A stretch of DNA of 64,000 bases, from NCBI RefSeq assembly GCF_029531655.1, contig NZ_JANRMI010000006.1:1-64000 (forward strand), in the 5' to 3' direction. Made by a program: the position numbers and the translations under genes. Below are positions 35,497 through 45,385 of this stretch, piece by piece. Numbering within the stretch: the stretch's first letter is position 1; each line of letters starts with the position of its first letter. The stretch comes from Bdellovibrio svalbardensis (GTDB lineage: Bacteria; Bdellovibrionota; Bdellovibrionia; Bdellovibrionales; Bdellovibrionaceae). The notes under the pieces are model-generated. The model had not been told where the DNA came from and did not search any database. It saw only the letters and a program-made list of their open reading frames with translations.

Positions 35497-36861
35497 ATGC
35501 GTAATATTCTGATCCTGATTTTTGCGGGGCTCTTGAGTTGCCAAAGTTCTGAGAAAAAAATCCTGACCAATGGCAAGGCGGAGCCTGGAACCAATACCTC
35601 GTTGGCGCGAGCGGGCTTGTCTGAAAAAGAGGTTATAGATTCGTATATATATCTGATGGCTCGCTACTTCGTGATTCGTCAAGAACGGTTGGATACTGCA
35701 GAGAAAAACCTTGGCTATAACAAAATCAAATACACACCGTTGGGAAAAACAGATTCTTCTAATCCCAACCTGGACGTGGCTTATTTGGAAGCATGGGTGG
35801 CTGTTGATGATAAAACCTGCCAAGTTTTGGAAGTGCCCAAAATCACCAATCGTTATTATACCGTGCAAGTGATGGATGAGTGGGCGGGGGTTATCACCAA
35901 TATAAACGAACGAAATTATCCGCAACATCCCAATGGAGCTTTTGCGTTTTGCTTGAAGAACGGGCCCGAAACTCCGAAAGGGTCTTTGCGCGTTGATTTG
36001 CCGTCGTATAAGGCAAAAATCTTAGCGCGCATTGAACGCAAAGGTAGCGACGGCGAAGCGGTGCGTTTGCTAAAAGCGTTTAAGCTGGTGCGTAACGACG
36101 AAACTGAAATCGAGCCTCCACAAAAAATACCGATGTTTACGAATGAGGATCTCATTCGCGGAGAGGCGTTCGAGTATCCTATGGTCGAGACGGTACTGCG
36201 AAGCGCACCCGATGGTATGAAACTCAAAGATGACTTGCAAAACCGAGTTCGTGCGGTCGCAAAGTATGCAGCGCAAAGTGATGCGAATAAAAAGCAGATC
36301 GAGGATCTTATTCAGGAAAAGGCCTTGCCGCAGTTGAATCGGTACCTCGGCAGCATGGGAGAGCGCAAAAACAGTTGGATAACGACAGCTCCGTACAGGG
36401 ATGGATTTGGTGAAGATTATTGGTTTCGAACGGCGACGACCTATGTAGGCATTTGGTGGAATCAATCGAAAGAGGTCGTGGTCTTCATTAGCAAGAAGGA
36501 CATGAATGACCGAGAGTTACTTGGTGATAATACGTATTTGATGCATTTTGAAAAAGACCAACTCCCGGCCAAAGAAGTGAACGCCTTTTGGTCGTTGACT
36601 GTAAATCCTGTGACTCGTTCCAATATTAGCAATTTGTCGAAATTGACTTACGGACGGGATGGCTCCTTAACCTTGGCCATAGGCGCTAAGCCTCGAAGCA
36701 ATATCCCTTTGACGAACTGGATCCCGGCCGCACCAGGCAAAACTTTTTCGATGATACTGCGAATGTATTCACCCAAAGATTCGGTACTTTCTAGCCAGTG
36801 GACAGCGCCGCCAGTGATTCAAATTGAAGGTTTGGATCTTCAGAAAACAAGTCAGAGATAG
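35497..36861 (+). CDS. DUF1254/DUF1214 lipoprotein
   Basis: A 454-residue lipoprotein: hydrophobic start with lipobox GLLSC, lipid Cys near 15. An N-terminal DUF1254 domain (about 40-170; YFVIRQERL, NPNLDVAYLEAWVAVDDKTCQVLEVPKITNRYYTVQVMDEWAGV in parts) and a C-terminal DUF1214 domain (about 340-445; AFWSLTVNPVTRSNI, NWIPAAPGKTFSMILRMYSPK) are recognisable. The pair is found widely in bacteria and some algae; the function is unproven. AAGGGGG precedes the ATG. It is divergent from the large fibre gene and converges on the glycosyltransferase gene. Confidence 0.85.
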   Translation: MRNILILIFAGLLSCQSSEKKILTNGKAEPGTNTSLARAGLSEKEVIDSYIYLMARYFVIRQERLDTAEKNLGYNKIKYTPLGKTDSSNPNLDVAYLEAWVAVDDKTCQVLEVPKITNRYYTVQVMDEWAGVITNINERNYPQHPNGAFAFCLKNGPETPKGSLRVDLPSYKAKILARIERKGSDGEAVRLLKAFKLVRNDETEIEPPQKIPMFTNEDLIRGEAFEYPMVETVLRSAPDGMKLKDDLQNRVRAVAKYAAQSDANKKQIEDLIQEKALPQLNRYLGSMGERKNSWITTAPYRDGFGEDYWFRTATTYVGIWWNQSKEVVVFISKKDMNDRELLGDNTYLMHFEKDQLPAKEVNAFWSLTVNPVTRSNISNLSKLTYGRDGSLTLAIGAKPRSNIPLTNWIPAAPGKTFSMILRMYSPKDSVLSSQWTAPPVIQIEGLDLQKTSQR

Positions 36862-36898
36862 ACGGTGGCTGCAGCCATTGACCTGCAGCCAGGGCGCT

Positions 36899-36917
36899 AC
36901 TCCGGCGAAGCCGGAGT
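36899..36917. repeat. 19-bp palindromic repeat, copy 4
   Basis: ACTCCGGCGAAGCCGGAGT, identical to the copy at 14247, placed between two converging genes. Confidence 0.75.
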
Positions 36918-36926
36918 GTAGACAAG

Positions 36927-38546
36927 CTAGTGACGAGCTGACGGCGGAACCTCGCCAGGGCTGTAGATGATGCCTTGGAAGTTCTTGCACAGATAAACGT
37001 TGAATGTTCTGGCGTGAACCCCATGGCGATATGTTTTCAGTTCCTCTTTCGAGCAGGATGCAAAGGTCGCATATTTCAGCGGATCATGGTCGTACTTTTC
37101 AGTGGTCACCACAATGGCATCTTGGCCTTCGAGATTCTTCATTTCTTCCACCGGTTGCATCACGGTGTAATTGCTCATGGTGGAATTCAGCATATAAATC
37201 TTTTGCTTCGTTCCCCAAGTTGTTTGCGCTGTGGTTTCATAACGAAGAGCTGAAAGGAAGGGTTTGTGACCGGTCTCTGCGTGGATCTCGCGTTGACGGC
37301 GATTGACGAAATCGCCCAATTCTTCCCAGCCGGAAAACTCATTGCTAAAGTCATAAGTTGTTTTCCATTCCGCGTTCGGTGCAAAGAAATGGAAGGCTTT
37401 CGGAACCCAAGGATAAACAAAGGGCGCATAAGACAAGAACGCCAGTGGAATGAAAAATCCTAAAATGCCCCGGGTGTAGACCTTGCTACGTGCTTTGACA
37501 ATGCGGCGGTTGCCCCATTGCAATCCTTGCGACCAGATATAACCCGCGCCCATTAACAATAAAGTACAAGCAGCACCGCTCCAGTGTGGCTTGTAATCCG
37601 CGAATAGAGGCTGCGGATAGAACATCGCCAAGGAAGGAAGGGTGAGGCAAAGAAGAAAGCGCCAGCGCGCTTCTGTGCGTTTTATGATGGAAGTAATGAA
37701 GGTCAAGACCAACATCGCATACAAGAACGGCGTGTAGAACAACAACTGCGCGCCGAAGAATCCAAACCAGCGACCGATATTGATTCCACCGCCATCAGCA
37801 TGGCGATCATGGAATTGATATCGGAAACCCGGCCAGTCATGCATGACATTCCAGGTAAAAATAGGAGTGCACATCACGGTCGCAATAAGGAATCCCACCC
37901 AGGGCCATGGGGTTAACAAATCCTTGCGACGAGATGGCGTTGCCAAAAGATAAAGCCCAAATCCAGGTGCAATCAAAGCAATGATGAATTTGGAATTCAA
38001 TCCCAAGCCCATCAACACACCCAACCACAACCAAGTCTTCTTGGTGCTCCATCGTGCAGAGTCCTCACGCACGCCTTGCCAGAAAACGTAAGCCGCAGCG
38101 ACGAAGCATAAAATAAAAGGAGGTTCCGGTGAGGCTACATAGCCGCCAAAGCCCCAGAACGGTGACCAGAAGATCACAAAGCCGACAAAGATCGCAGCCC
38201 ACTCATCAAAAAGATCTTTGGTGAGTTTGTAAAGCAGCACAATGGTTCCGGTCATGCACAGAAAGCTGGGCAAGCGCACGCCTAAATAAGTATCACCAAG
38301 AATTTTTGTCGAGATGGCTTCCAGCCATGCGATCATCGCCGGATGATCGAAATAAGAAAGTTGCAGGCTCTTCGCCCAAGACCAGTGGTATGCCTCGTCA
38401 TCGATCAAGCCAATGCTCACACTGAAAAAGAGACGGAAGACCAGCGTAAAAACAAATATAATAGCGACTTTTTGAGATAGAGATCTCTGTTTCCAGTACT
38501 CAGCCAACACGGATGTAAACTCCCTCGAGAAAATAAGCCGTTGCAT
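36927..38546 (-). CDS. ArnT/PMT-type glycosyltransferase
   Basis: A 539-residue GT-C membrane glycosyltransferase (GT39/GT83 class) that would move a sugar from a polyprenyl-phosphate donor to a lipid or protein outside the membrane. The first loop has the acidic motif DDEAYHWSWAKSL, followed by FDHPAMIAWL; about eleven membrane helices follow. The donor and acceptor are not predictable; lipid A and exported proteins are both possible. Start ATG 38546 is preferred to 38651 because the extra N-terminus is unlike the family. Confidence 0.83.
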   Translation of the reverse strand: MQRLIFSREFTSVLAEYWKQRSLSQKVAIIFVFTLVFRLFFSVSIGLIDDEAYHWSWAKSLQLSYFDHPAMIAWLEAISTKILGDTYLGVRLPSFLCMTGTIVLLYKLTKDLFDEWAAIFVGFVIFWSPFWGFGGYVASPEPPFILCFVAAAYVFWQGVREDSARWSTKKTWLWLGVLMGLGLNSKFIIALIAPGFGLYLLATPSRRKDLLTPWPWVGFLIATVMCTPIFTWNVMHDWPGFRYQFHDRHADGGGINIGRWFGFFGAQLLFYTPFLYAMLVLTFITSIIKRTEARWRFLLCLTLPSLAMFYPQPLFADYKPHWSGAACTLLLMGAGYIWSQGLQWGNRRIVKARSKVYTRGILGFFIPLAFLSYAPFVYPWVPKAFHFFAPNAEWKTTYDFSNEFSGWEELGDFVNRRQREIHAETGHKPFLSALRYETTAQTTWGTKQKIYMLNSTMSNYTVMQPVEEMKNLEGQDAIVVTTEKYDHDPLKYATFASCSKEELKTYRHGVHARTFNVYLCKNFQGIIYSPGEVPPSARH

Positions 38547-38707
38547 GTCAAAAGTTAGTGGTAAACCGTTGAGTTCCGACTGGCAATCAATCCGCGGGAT
38601 GACGGTGCGTGTAATTTGGGGTTGACCTGGCCCTTCACTCGGACACAACATTGGACGTTCGCGGGGAGCATGAACGACCCCGATTTTAGATGGGAACGGA
38701 AGTGGAA

Positions 38708-40129
38708 ATGGAACAATTTAGAGTTGAACATGATCTTTTGGGCGAAATGAAAGTTCCGGCAGCAGCTTATTATGGAATTCATACTCTGCGAGCGGTGCAG
38801 AACTTTCAGATTTCCGGGAATACGATCGGTGAAGACACTCTGTTTGTTCGGGGACTTGCCTTGGTGAAAAAAGCCTGTGCTTTGGCCAATGGTGAGCTGG
38901 GGACGATTCCCAAAGATGTGGCAAAATCCATTGTCGAAGCGTGTGATGAAATTTTAAAAAATCCCAAAGCATGGGCCGCACAGTTTCCGTCTGACGTTTT
39001 CCAAGGAGGCGCAGGAACCTCTGTGAACATGAATGCCAATGAGGTGATTGCCAACATCGCTTTGGAAAAACGTGGTTTGACCAAAGGGGATTACAAAGTC
39101 ATTCATCCCAATGATCATGTGAACAAATGCCAATCAACGAATGACGCTTATCCTACGGCTTTTCGTGTGGCCTTGTATGAGCACTTGAATGAAGTGGTAA
39201 AGGCCACGGAAGTTTTGAGTGCGGCGTTTGAGAAAAAAGGTCAGGAATTTAATAAAGTTTTAAAAATGGGCCGAACTCAATTGCAAGATGCCGTGCCGAT
39301 GTCTTTAGGGCAGGAGTTCAATGCATTTGCGACATTGTTGAAAGAGGACGGACGTCTGCTTAAGACAGTGCAAAAATTGATTCTTGAAGTGAATCTGGGG
39401 GCGACGGCGATTGGCACCGGGGTGAATGCACCGGAAGGTTATGCCGCCTTGGCAGTCAAAAAATTGGCTGAAGTGACCGGGTATGATTTTGTTATTTCCG
39501 AAGATTTGATTGAGGCGACCAGTGACTGTGGTGCTTATATTATTATTTCCGGAGCCCTCAAGCGCACCGCTGTGAAACTTTCTAAAATTTGCAACGATTT
39601 GCGTTTGTTGAGTTCCGGCCCTCGCGCAGGATTGAAAGAGATCAACCTTCCAGAGTTGCAGGCAGGATCTTCAATCATGCCTGCAAAAGTAAATCCGGTG
39701 ATTCCTGAAGTCGTGAACCAAGTTTCATTCAAGGTGATCGGGAATGATTTGGCAGTGACTTTGGCGGCAGAAGCGGGGCAGTTGCAACTGAATGTGATGG
39801 AGCCTGTTATTGCCTCCAGCCTTTTTGAATCAGTGAAGCTTCTCACGCATGCTTGTTATACTCTCAAAGACAAATGCGTCGATGGCATCACTGCAAATGT
39901 CGATCGTTGCAGAGAATATGTTATGAATTCTATTGGCATCGTGACTTATCTGGATCCTATTATTGGTCACGCTGAAGGTGATTTGATTGGCAAGATCTGC
40001 GCGCAGACAGGAAGAAATGTTGCCGAAGTCGCTCTTGAAAGAGGCGTCGTCACTCAGGCCCAGTTGGATGAGATTTTCTCTGTCGAGAATCTGCTCAATC
40101 CAAAATATCTGGGAAAGCGTCACTCTTAA
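38708..40129 (+). CDS. aspA: Aspartate ammonia-lyase
   Basis: Reversibly turns aspartate into fumarate and ammonia, feeding amino acids into the TCA cycle, which suits an organism living on prey protein. 473 residues from ATG 38708 (E. coli 478); this start aligns [22 protein letters not shown] with the E. coli N-terminus, while ATG 38690 would add six residues. The signature [11 protein letters not shown] is intact with the preceding GSxxMPxKxN loop. Other matches are [15 protein letters not shown] and [17 protein letters not shown]. Its stop overlaps that of the converging gene. Confidence 0.94.
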   Translation: MEQFRVEHDLLGEMKVPAAAYYGIHTLRAVQNFQISGNTIGEDTLFVRGLALVKKACALANGELGTIPKDVAKSIVEACDEILKNPKAWAAQFPSDVFQGGAGTSVNMNANEVIANIALEKRGLTKGDYKVIHPNDHVNKCQSTNDAYPTAFRVALYEHLNEVVKATEVLSAAFEKKGQEFNKVLKMGRTQLQDAVPMSLGQEFNAFATLLKEDGRLLKTVQKLILEVNLGATAIGTGVNAPEGYAALAVKKLAEVTGYDFVISEDLIEATSDCGAYIIISGALKRTAVKLSKICNDLRLLSSGPRAGLKEINLPELQAGSSIMPAKVNPVIPEVVNQVSFKVIGNDLAVTLAAEAGQLQLNVMEPVIASSLFESVKLLTHACYTLKDKCVDGITANVDRCREYVMNSIGIVTYLDPIIGHAEGDLIGKICAQTGRNVAEVALERGVVTQAQLDEIFSVENLLNPKYLGKRHS

Positions 40130-41004
40130 CGGGGCGAAGAAGTTGCGGCAATTCCGATGACCTCAACCGTGCTCGGTGGTTTTAAGTTGCGGAACCATTT
40201 GCGATAGATGGCCGCATACTGACCATTTTTTTTCAAAGTCTCCAGCGACTTCTTCCAGGTGCGAACGACTTCGGGACTGGTTCCAGGTGAAAAGCCCAGA
40301 TAGAGATCGTAGTTCTCGACGTCCGAAACAACTTTGAAGTCGGCCGAATCCATTTTGAGTTTTCGCAGGATATCGTGGATGGTAAGACTGTCATCACAAA
40401 TTAAATCCACCCGGCCTGAGGCAAGAAGGCGGACTGCAGTCTCGGTGTCTTTGACGTCGATAATATTCTTATACTTCATTCCTTTGGCCGCCGTTTCAAA
40501 AGCGGTGCCTCTGGTTGCGGCGACGACGGCTTTCTCTTTCATTGCCTGATCATGTTCAAATTTATTTTTTGGATTGGCCAATGAAAAAATGGAGATGTTG
40601 CCGCGGGCGACTGGGCCTAACATCGTGAACAGCTTTTCCCTTTCAGGAGTGCGAATCACCGTGAAGAGCAGAGTGTTGGGAACATCCAGAAGAAACTTGT
40701 AACCTCGAGCCCAAGGGACGACTTCGATCGGAGCTTCTTTTGCAGCAACAGCTCGAACGCCAGTGGCATTGGCGTTGTTAGCGTCTTTGGCGCTGGTCGA
40801 TTGCTGACCAATGTTGCGCTGAATGGTTTGCACCAGCTCTACGGCCATGCCTTGGGCCTTGCCGTTTTCCTCGTAAGAAACGGGAGGCCAATTTTCAGTG
40901 AGGATTCTCAATGCTGAAGTTGTCGATGATGCCGACTGTGTTGCCCAAGTGCAGGGAGTGAAGGCAAGTGCTACAAATAAAAGAAACTGCCGTCGTAAGT
41001 TCAT
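40126..41004 (-). CDS. Periplasmic solute-binding protein (SBP family 3)
   Basis: A 292-residue exported protein with a signal peptide ([16 protein letters not shown]). The family 3 (amino-acid-type) fold is visible: [30 protein letters not shown], the cut-down [12 protein letters not shown], and late [40 protein letters not shown] in parts. No permease or ATPase gene adjoins it, so it could be an orphan sensor-type binding protein. An Ala/Asn-rich insertion ([11 protein letters not shown]) lies near residue 75. Confidence 0.87.
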   Translation of the reverse strand: MNLRRQFLLFVALAFTPCTWATQSASSTTSALRILTENWPPVSYEENGKAQGMAVELVQTIQRNIGQQSTSAKDANNANATGVRAVAAKEAPIEVVPWARGYKFLLDVPNTLLFTVIRTPEREKLFTMLGPVARGNISIFSLANPKNKFEHDQAMKEKAVVAATRGTAFETAAKGMKYKNIIDVKDTETAVRLLASGRVDLICDDSLTIHDILRKLKMDSADFKVVSDVENYDLYLGFSPGTSPEVVRTWKKSLETLKKNGQYAAIYRKWFRNLKPPSTVEVIGIAATSSPR

Positions 41005-41137
41005 GTATTAATCGTAACACAAGTTTGCTTTCAGTCAGATTAATTATCAGACATGGGGACATTACAAACGGTCAGAATGTTCACAATTCAGGTTCGCAAT
41101 TTTCTCAGATTAAGAGGGCCGTCCTAGCCCCCTTTAA

Positions 41138-41857
41138 TTAGTTTTTATATGAAAGGTATTGCTCGTAAAGAACAACTCCTGACCAGGGTAGATATGAGGC
41201 AGTGACCTTGGCAAGGTAGTCTTTAAAGTTGTACTCAATCGACACGGAATTCATTGCAGTTGCAAATGTTTTGACATCATTTGCTCCGATCATTTTTGTC
41301 GGAACGCCTAAAGAGCTTCGCAAGCCTTGTGAGATGTCGTTGATGAGTTCAACGCCCTGAAGAGCCGAAAGTTTTCTATGCAGCAGATTGACGGATATAA
41401 GCTTGCCCTGCGAATTAAATCCAAGATCCATTTCATCAATGACAGTCGTTGAGTTTAAGGTCGAGTTCAGGCCTAAAACCTTGCTGGGAATTTTATGACA
41501 TCGCAAGAAGGCATAACCTTTGACTCCGTGAACGCAGCTAAGGCCTTTTGATTGAAGCCAATTTGCCGCCTCACGAATTGTCGTGCTATCCAAGTTGAGT
41601 CCTATGGCAGGGCGATGAGGGGCATTGATGTCGCCTTTAAGATGAGTGATGGCTTGAGTGCGAAAGCGTTCCATTTGTGAGGAAGAAAGATTATCAACTC
41701 GACTTTTGTAGCCCAATTCCAGAGCAAGTTCGCGAATCACGGGAATATGTTGGCCGATCTCAGTATTTAAAATACCAAAAAAACCAAAGAGCAGCACAAG
41801 CCCTGAAAGAGTTAGTAAAATTCCGCGGGTCATTTTTTCTTTGAGGAGTGTTTTCAT
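41138..41857 (-). CDS. Membrane-anchored hypothetical protein
   Basis: A 239-residue protein with an N-terminal membrane anchor or signal (RGILLTLSGLVLLFGFFGIL, 11-30) and a mainly periplasmic body. It has two Cys in LSCVHGVKGYAFLRCHK near 105-120. I recognise no family. Its ATG lies two bases after the stop of the globin-like gene, with GGAGAG as ribosome site inside that gene, so the two are translationally coupled and may act together. Confidence 0.7.
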   Translation of the reverse strand: MKTLLKEKMTRGILLTLSGLVLLFGFFGILNTEIGQHIPVIRELALELGYKSRVDNLSSSQMERFRTQAITHLKGDINAPHRPAIGLNLDSTTIREAANWLQSKGLSCVHGVKGYAFLRCHKIPSKVLGLNSTLNSTTVIDEMDLGFNSQGKLISVNLLHRKLSALQGVELINDISQGLRSSLGVPTKMIGANDVKTFATAMNSVSIEYNFKDYLAKVTASYLPWSGVVLYEQYLSYKN

Positions 41858-41858
41858 T

Positions 41859-42422
41859 TCATCTCTCCACTACATCATTGCGAAGGCCTGCAAGGGCACG
41901 GGCAATCGTGTCGACATCTTGAGCTTCCACGCCGTTTTGCTTTAGAACATCGGCCAGAATAACTATGAAGCGGTCGAAGGCTTCCACCGAGATATTTAAT
42001 CCCGTTTGAAGCATCTGCATTTCAGAGCAGGCGTAACCCTCCTCGGGAGCGGAGCGAAAATGGGATGTGCTTGGATAAGAGTAAGGGCCGCCCAATAAAG
42101 CGCTGAATTGTTGGTCCAAACAGCTCAGAAGCTTGTCGGGGGTATGGCTTAGCGGACCGAGACCTAACAAATAGGGTGCCATGATTGGGTCGACAGTCAG
42201 AGCTGCACTGGTATCATCGACGATGCGCTTGACAGTGGGATAGCCGCCGTACTTCTCGTAAAGAGTCTGGCTTTGCGAAATAGGGGAAAGCGGCAGAGAT
42301 TGAAGCTCTATGGTTTCAGGAAAAGAATGAAAAGGATTTTCCGTCAGCGCAAAAGTGAAAGCGGAGATGGCCAGGGCGGCGCCTACCAAGAAGGCTGAAA
42401 AAAAGAGTCTTCTAAGCAGCAT
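41859..42422 (-). CDS. Exported truncated-haemoglobin-like protein lacking the proximal His
   Basis: A 187-residue protein. Start ATG 42420-42422 has a perfect AAGGAGG seven bases upstream; a longer frame lacks one. An N-terminal signal peptide or anchor (about 3-25) is followed by a group I truncated-globin-like domain (about 50-187): TLYEKYGGYPTVKRIVDD, PIMAPYLLGL, QQFSALLGGPYSYPS, MLQTGLNISVEAFDRFIVIL. In the family the proximal haem ligand is His in (M/R)xxHxxLgI; here the aligned residue is Gln (MQMLQTGLNI). The distal region also lacks the usual Tyr pattern. It may bind haem differently or not at all. Confidence 0.78.
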   Translation of the reverse strand: MLLRRLFFSAFLVGAALAISAFTFALTENPFHSFPETIELQSLPLSPISQSQTLYEKYGGYPTVKRIVDDTSAALTVDPIMAPYLLGLGPLSHTPDKLLSCLDQQFSALLGGPYSYPSTSHFRSAPEEGYACSEMQMLQTGLNISVEAFDRFIVILADVLKQNGVEAQDVDTIARALAGLRNDVVER

Positions 42423-42523
42423 AAAATCCTCCTTGATTCGCATGCCTTAAAGTTACTCGCGGCGAAATCAGAAGAGGATATGTCTTTTCTTGTTATTGGT
42501 GAAACACAGGACGGGACAGGAAA

Positions 42524-43009
42524 TTAGTTTCTTTTCTTACGAGACTGATGACGATGCTCTTCGTGCCAAGCTTTCCTCTCGGCAAGAGATTGGTCTTTTG
42601 TCATCTCGACCTTTGGAAGATTCTGGACAGTAGCTCGCAAAGTCGCATGCAGAGGCAAAAGCGCGACTCCAGACAACAAAAGTTCTTTGTAAGAGTTCGT
42701 GAAATCAGAGGTGTTTTTAGCGTGATCAATAAGAAGTCTGTCGATCTCTGCACGAGCCGTTGCCGCATGTTGTTCGGTAATGAAATCCAACTCAGTCATG
42801 ATGTCGACATCGGCCATCAAAGAAGTCAGCTCACGCAGCCAAGCATATCTTTCAGCATTCATCAAAGTTTGAAACCATTCGGTCGGAGCCGATTGATATC
42901 CATTTTCGCGGTCAAACTCTTCTTTCAAGGAATTGAGAACTTCCTTTTGAAGATTCCAAAGAGCATGGCGAACTTGAAGGGCATGTGATTTGTGATCTGC
43001 TTTTGTCAT
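42524..43009 (-). CDS. Hypothetical helical protein
   Basis: A 161-residue protein, mostly helical by composition, rich in Glu, Leu, His and Arg, with a basic tail (RHQSRKKRN). No signal peptide. I see no recognised domain. The conserved-looking stretch AEWFQTLM-like PTEWFQTLMNAERYAWLRELTSLMADVD may be its core. It lies between an exported globin-like gene and an old yellow enzyme, with no overlap that shows a link. Confidence 0.6.
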   Translation of the reverse strand: MTKADHKSHALQVRHALWNLQKEVLNSLKEEFDRENGYQSAPTEWFQTLMNAERYAWLRELTSLMADVDIMTELDFITEQHAATARAEIDRLLIDHAKNTSDFTNSYKELLLSGVALLPLHATLRATVQNLPKVEMTKDQSLAERKAWHEEHRHQSRKKRN

Positions 43010-43055
43010 GAGCCTATTTTATCCCAAATTAATATTCGAAAACAGCTTAAAATTG

Positions 43056-44120
43056 CTATTTAGCTCTCTCATATTGGAGCGGCCAGGCGATATCCACGCC
43101 CAATTTTTTTGCCGCGTGTAAAGGCCAGTAAGGGTCGCGTAGAAGTTCTCGGGCCAAAAAGATGAGGTCAGCCTTTCCAGACTTAAGAATTTCTTCTGCG
43201 GAAAGAGGGTCGGTAATTAAACCCACCGCACCGGTCGGAATTCCGGCAGATTGTTTAATGGCCTCAGCAAAAGGCACTTGATAGTGAGGGCCGACAGCAA
43301 TTTTTTGGTGGGGAACATTGCCACCGGAGGAACAATCCACCAGATCAACTCCGCGTTTTTTGAGTTCTTTGGCGAACTCAATGCTTTGCGGAAGATCCCA
43401 GCCTCCCTCCGCCCAATCGGTTGCGGAAATGCGAACAAGCAGAGGCAACTCCATCGGGAGGATTTTACGAACTTCCTCGACGAGTTTTAAAGGCAGGCGC
43501 ATGCGATTTTCCAAGGACCCTCCGTATTCATCCTGACGATGATTGGAAAGGGGCGACAAGAATTCATGCATCAAATATCCGTGGGCCATATGCAGTTCGA
43601 TCACTTGAAAACCGGCGTTGAGTGCCCGTTGAGTGGAGGCGCAGAAGTCTTCGATCAGTTGCAGAATATCGTCGCTGTTCATTTCTTTGGGTAGGAGGCT
43701 TTGCTCGGAATAGGGGATCGCACTGGGAGCTTGAACCTGCCAGCCTCCTTCTTGAGCAGAAAGTGCGCGGCTGCCTTTCCACGAGACCGAATGAGAGGCC
43801 TTTCTTCCGGCATGAGCCAGTTGGATCCCCGCAACTGAGCCTTGTTCTTTCATGAAAGATACGATGGGTTTGAAGGCTTCCATCTGTTGATCGTTCCAAA
43901 GTCCGAGGCAGCCAGGGCTGATGCGCCCTTCAGGGGAAACTCCCGTTGCTTCAACCACGATCAGGCCCGCACCACCGACGGCACGGCTGCCCAAATGAAC
44001 CATATGCCAGGAGTTCGGCACGCCATTTTCTGCTGAATACATGCACATGGGTGAAACGGCGATGCGATTTTTAAAGGTGATGTCGCGAAGTTTGAGAGGA
44101 GAGAAGAGCTGGGCGTTCAT
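43056..44120 (-). CDS. Old yellow enzyme (YqjM/NamA type)
   Basis: A 354-residue FMN enzyme that reduces alpha,beta-unsaturated carbonyls with NAD(P)H. The class marker Cys in SPMCMYS near residue 25 (as in YqjM) is present, with GIQLAHAGRKA, the catalytic IELHMAHGYLMHEFLSPLSN His pair, and the phosphate-binding GAVGLITDP, DLIFLARELLRDPYWP end. All are in the expected order and the length fits. GAGGAC-type ribosome site. It is divergent from the small exported protein gene. Confidence 0.93.
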   Translation of the reverse strand: MNAQLFSPLKLRDITFKNRIAVSPMCMYSAENGVPNSWHMVHLGSRAVGGAGLIVVEATGVSPEGRISPGCLGLWNDQQMEAFKPIVSFMKEQGSVAGIQLAHAGRKASHSVSWKGSRALSAQEGGWQVQAPSAIPYSEQSLLPKEMNSDDILQLIEDFCASTQRALNAGFQVIELHMAHGYLMHEFLSPLSNHRQDEYGGSLENRMRLPLKLVEEVRKILPMELPLLVRISATDWAEGGWDLPQSIEFAKELKKRGVDLVDCSSGGNVPHQKIAVGPHYQVPFAEAIKQSAGIPTGAVGLITDPLSAEEILKSGKADLIFLARELLRDPYWPLHAAKKLGVDIAWPLQYERAK

Positions 44121-44209
44121 GAGGACCTCTTTGTTTTTTCTATTTATAATCCACTTGGCTAACAGGCTAAAGGTAAAGCTTGGCCGCGTTGCCGAAAAAT
44201 TTTAGGACC

Positions 44210-44237
44210 TTGCTAGGTGCCAAGCTTGTGCTACCAT
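44210..44237 (+). promoter_or_regulatory. Possible sigma-70 promoter for the small Lys-rich protein
   Basis: TTGCTA, a 16-base spacer and TACCAT, each four of six to the consensus hexamers, and the -35 box is the same as in front of tRNA-Arg. An inverted repeat ACAAATTT/AAATTTGT follows at 44249-44272 in the 5' untranslated region. Confidence 0.4.
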
Positions 44238-44304
44238 GTCGGTTCTTAACAAATTTGAATATCAAAATTTGTATCTCAATTTTTATCTCACTGGAGGAGA
44301 AAAA

Positions 44305-44550
44305 ATGAAATTTTCTAAGAATGTTCTATCTTTGATGGCAGTTGCAGCCTTGGTAGCAACTTTGACTATGCCTTTCGCAGCTGAAGCGAAATCTAAAAAG
44401 CATGGTAAAAAGGCTTCTCACTCTCAAGGCCATAAAAAGTCTAAAAAGAAAGCTAAAAAATCAGCAGATTCAACACCTGTAGCGGCAGCATCAGAAGCGC
44501 CAATTGCGCCATCTGTACCAGCTTCAGCTCCTAGCGAAGCAGCTCACTAG
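44305..44550 (+). CDS. Small exported Lys/Ala/Pro-rich protein
   Basis: An 81-residue protein with a signal peptide (VLSLMAVAALVATLTMPFAAEA). The mature part is first very basic (KSKKHGKKASHSQ, KKSKKKAKKSA) and then Ala/Pro/Ser-rich. The ribosome site GGAGGAG is perfect and a strong terminator follows, so it is probably well expressed. The basic part could coat polyanions such as peptidoglycan-linked or prey surface polymers. No family recognised. An earlier in-frame start at 44236 lacks a ribosome site. Confidence 0.8.
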   Translation: MKFSKNVLSLMAVAALVATLTMPFAAEAKSKKHGKKASHSQGHKKSKKKAKKSADSTPVAAASEAPIAPSVPASAPSEAAH

Positions 44551-44572
44551 TCATATCTCTGAATTTTATTCG

Positions 44573-44609
44573 AAAGCCCCAAAGTTACTTTTACTTTGGG
44601 GCTTTTTTT
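44573..44609 (+). terminator. Strong intrinsic terminator
   Basis: AAAGCCCCAAAGT and ACTTTGGGGCTTT form a 13-bp stem around a 7-base loop, ending in a T-run to 44609. It closes the small Lys-rich protein gene, 20 bases before the next gene's ATG. Confidence 0.92.
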
Positions 44610-44629
44610 ATCTAGATACTAGTTATCCC

Positions 44630-45385
44630 ATGAAAAACCCTTGGATCCGGCTTGGCCGCTTTATTTTTACCGCCTTCTTTGTCTTCTTTTTAGGCAGTGT
44701 CGGATCCGTTCTGTTTTATCGTTTTGCCCCGGTGATGGTGACTCCCTTAATGGTCCTTCGCTCCGTGCAGTCCTTGTGGGGGCCCGAACTGGTGGGGATT
44801 CATAAAGACTGGGTGCCTTTGGCTGAGATTGCACCCTCAATGCAAAAGGCTGTTTTGAAGGCCGAAGATGCACGTTTCTTTGAGCACAATGGTTTTGACT
44901 ATGAAGCCATTGAAAAAGCCATGAAGTACAACAAGACCCATAAAAAAATAAAAGGGGCGAGTACGATTTCGCAGCAAACGGCGAAGAATGTTTTCCTGTG
45001 GCCGAATCGAGATTGGATCCGCAAGGGGATGGAAGCCTATTTTACCGTCCTGATTGAGTTCATCTGGCCTAAAGAGCGCATCATGGAGGTCTATCTCAAC
45101 GTCATCGAAATGGGCCCCGGCGTTTACGGAGTCGAAGCGGCATCGCAGAGATACTTTAAGAGAAGTGCTAAAAACATCACTGCGGCTCAAGCCTCATTAA
45201 TTGCCGCAGTTCTGCCGAACCCACGTAAATTCAGAATTGATCGTCCTTCAAGTTACGTCGTAAAGCGCCAATACCGTATTCTCTACCGGGTCAGTCCACC
45301 GCTGCCGGCAATGGCAACCAAAGACGACAAGGCTTCTTTGCTGGATTTCTTCGACCTTAAATTCGACAACGACGACGAAGAGTAA
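44630..45385 (+). CDS. mtgA: Monofunctional biosynthetic peptidoglycan transglycosylase
   Basis: A 251-residue GT51 enzyme that polymerises lipid II into glycan strands, anchored by one N-terminal membrane helix (about 9-30). The catalytic block is complete: KAEDARFFEHNGFDYEA with the donor-site Glu, GASTISQQTAKNVFLWPNR, RKGMEAYFTVLIEFIWPKERIMEVYLNVIEMG in parts, GVYGVEAASQRYF. No transpeptidase domain follows. Start ATG 44630 is chosen because earlier frames run through the terminator. No strong ribosome site is visible. Confidence 0.92.
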   Translation: MKNPWIRLGRFIFTAFFVFFLGSVGSVLFYRFAPVMVTPLMVLRSVQSLWGPELVGIHKDWVPLAEIAPSMQKAVLKAEDARFFEHNGFDYEAIEKAMKYNKTHKKIKGASTISQQTAKNVFLWPNRDWIRKGMEAYFTVLIEFIWPKERIMEVYLNVIEMGPGVYGVEAASQRYFKRSAKNITAAQASLIAAVLPNPRKFRIDRPSSYVVKRQYRILYRVSPPLPAMATKDDKASLLDFFDLKFDNDDEE

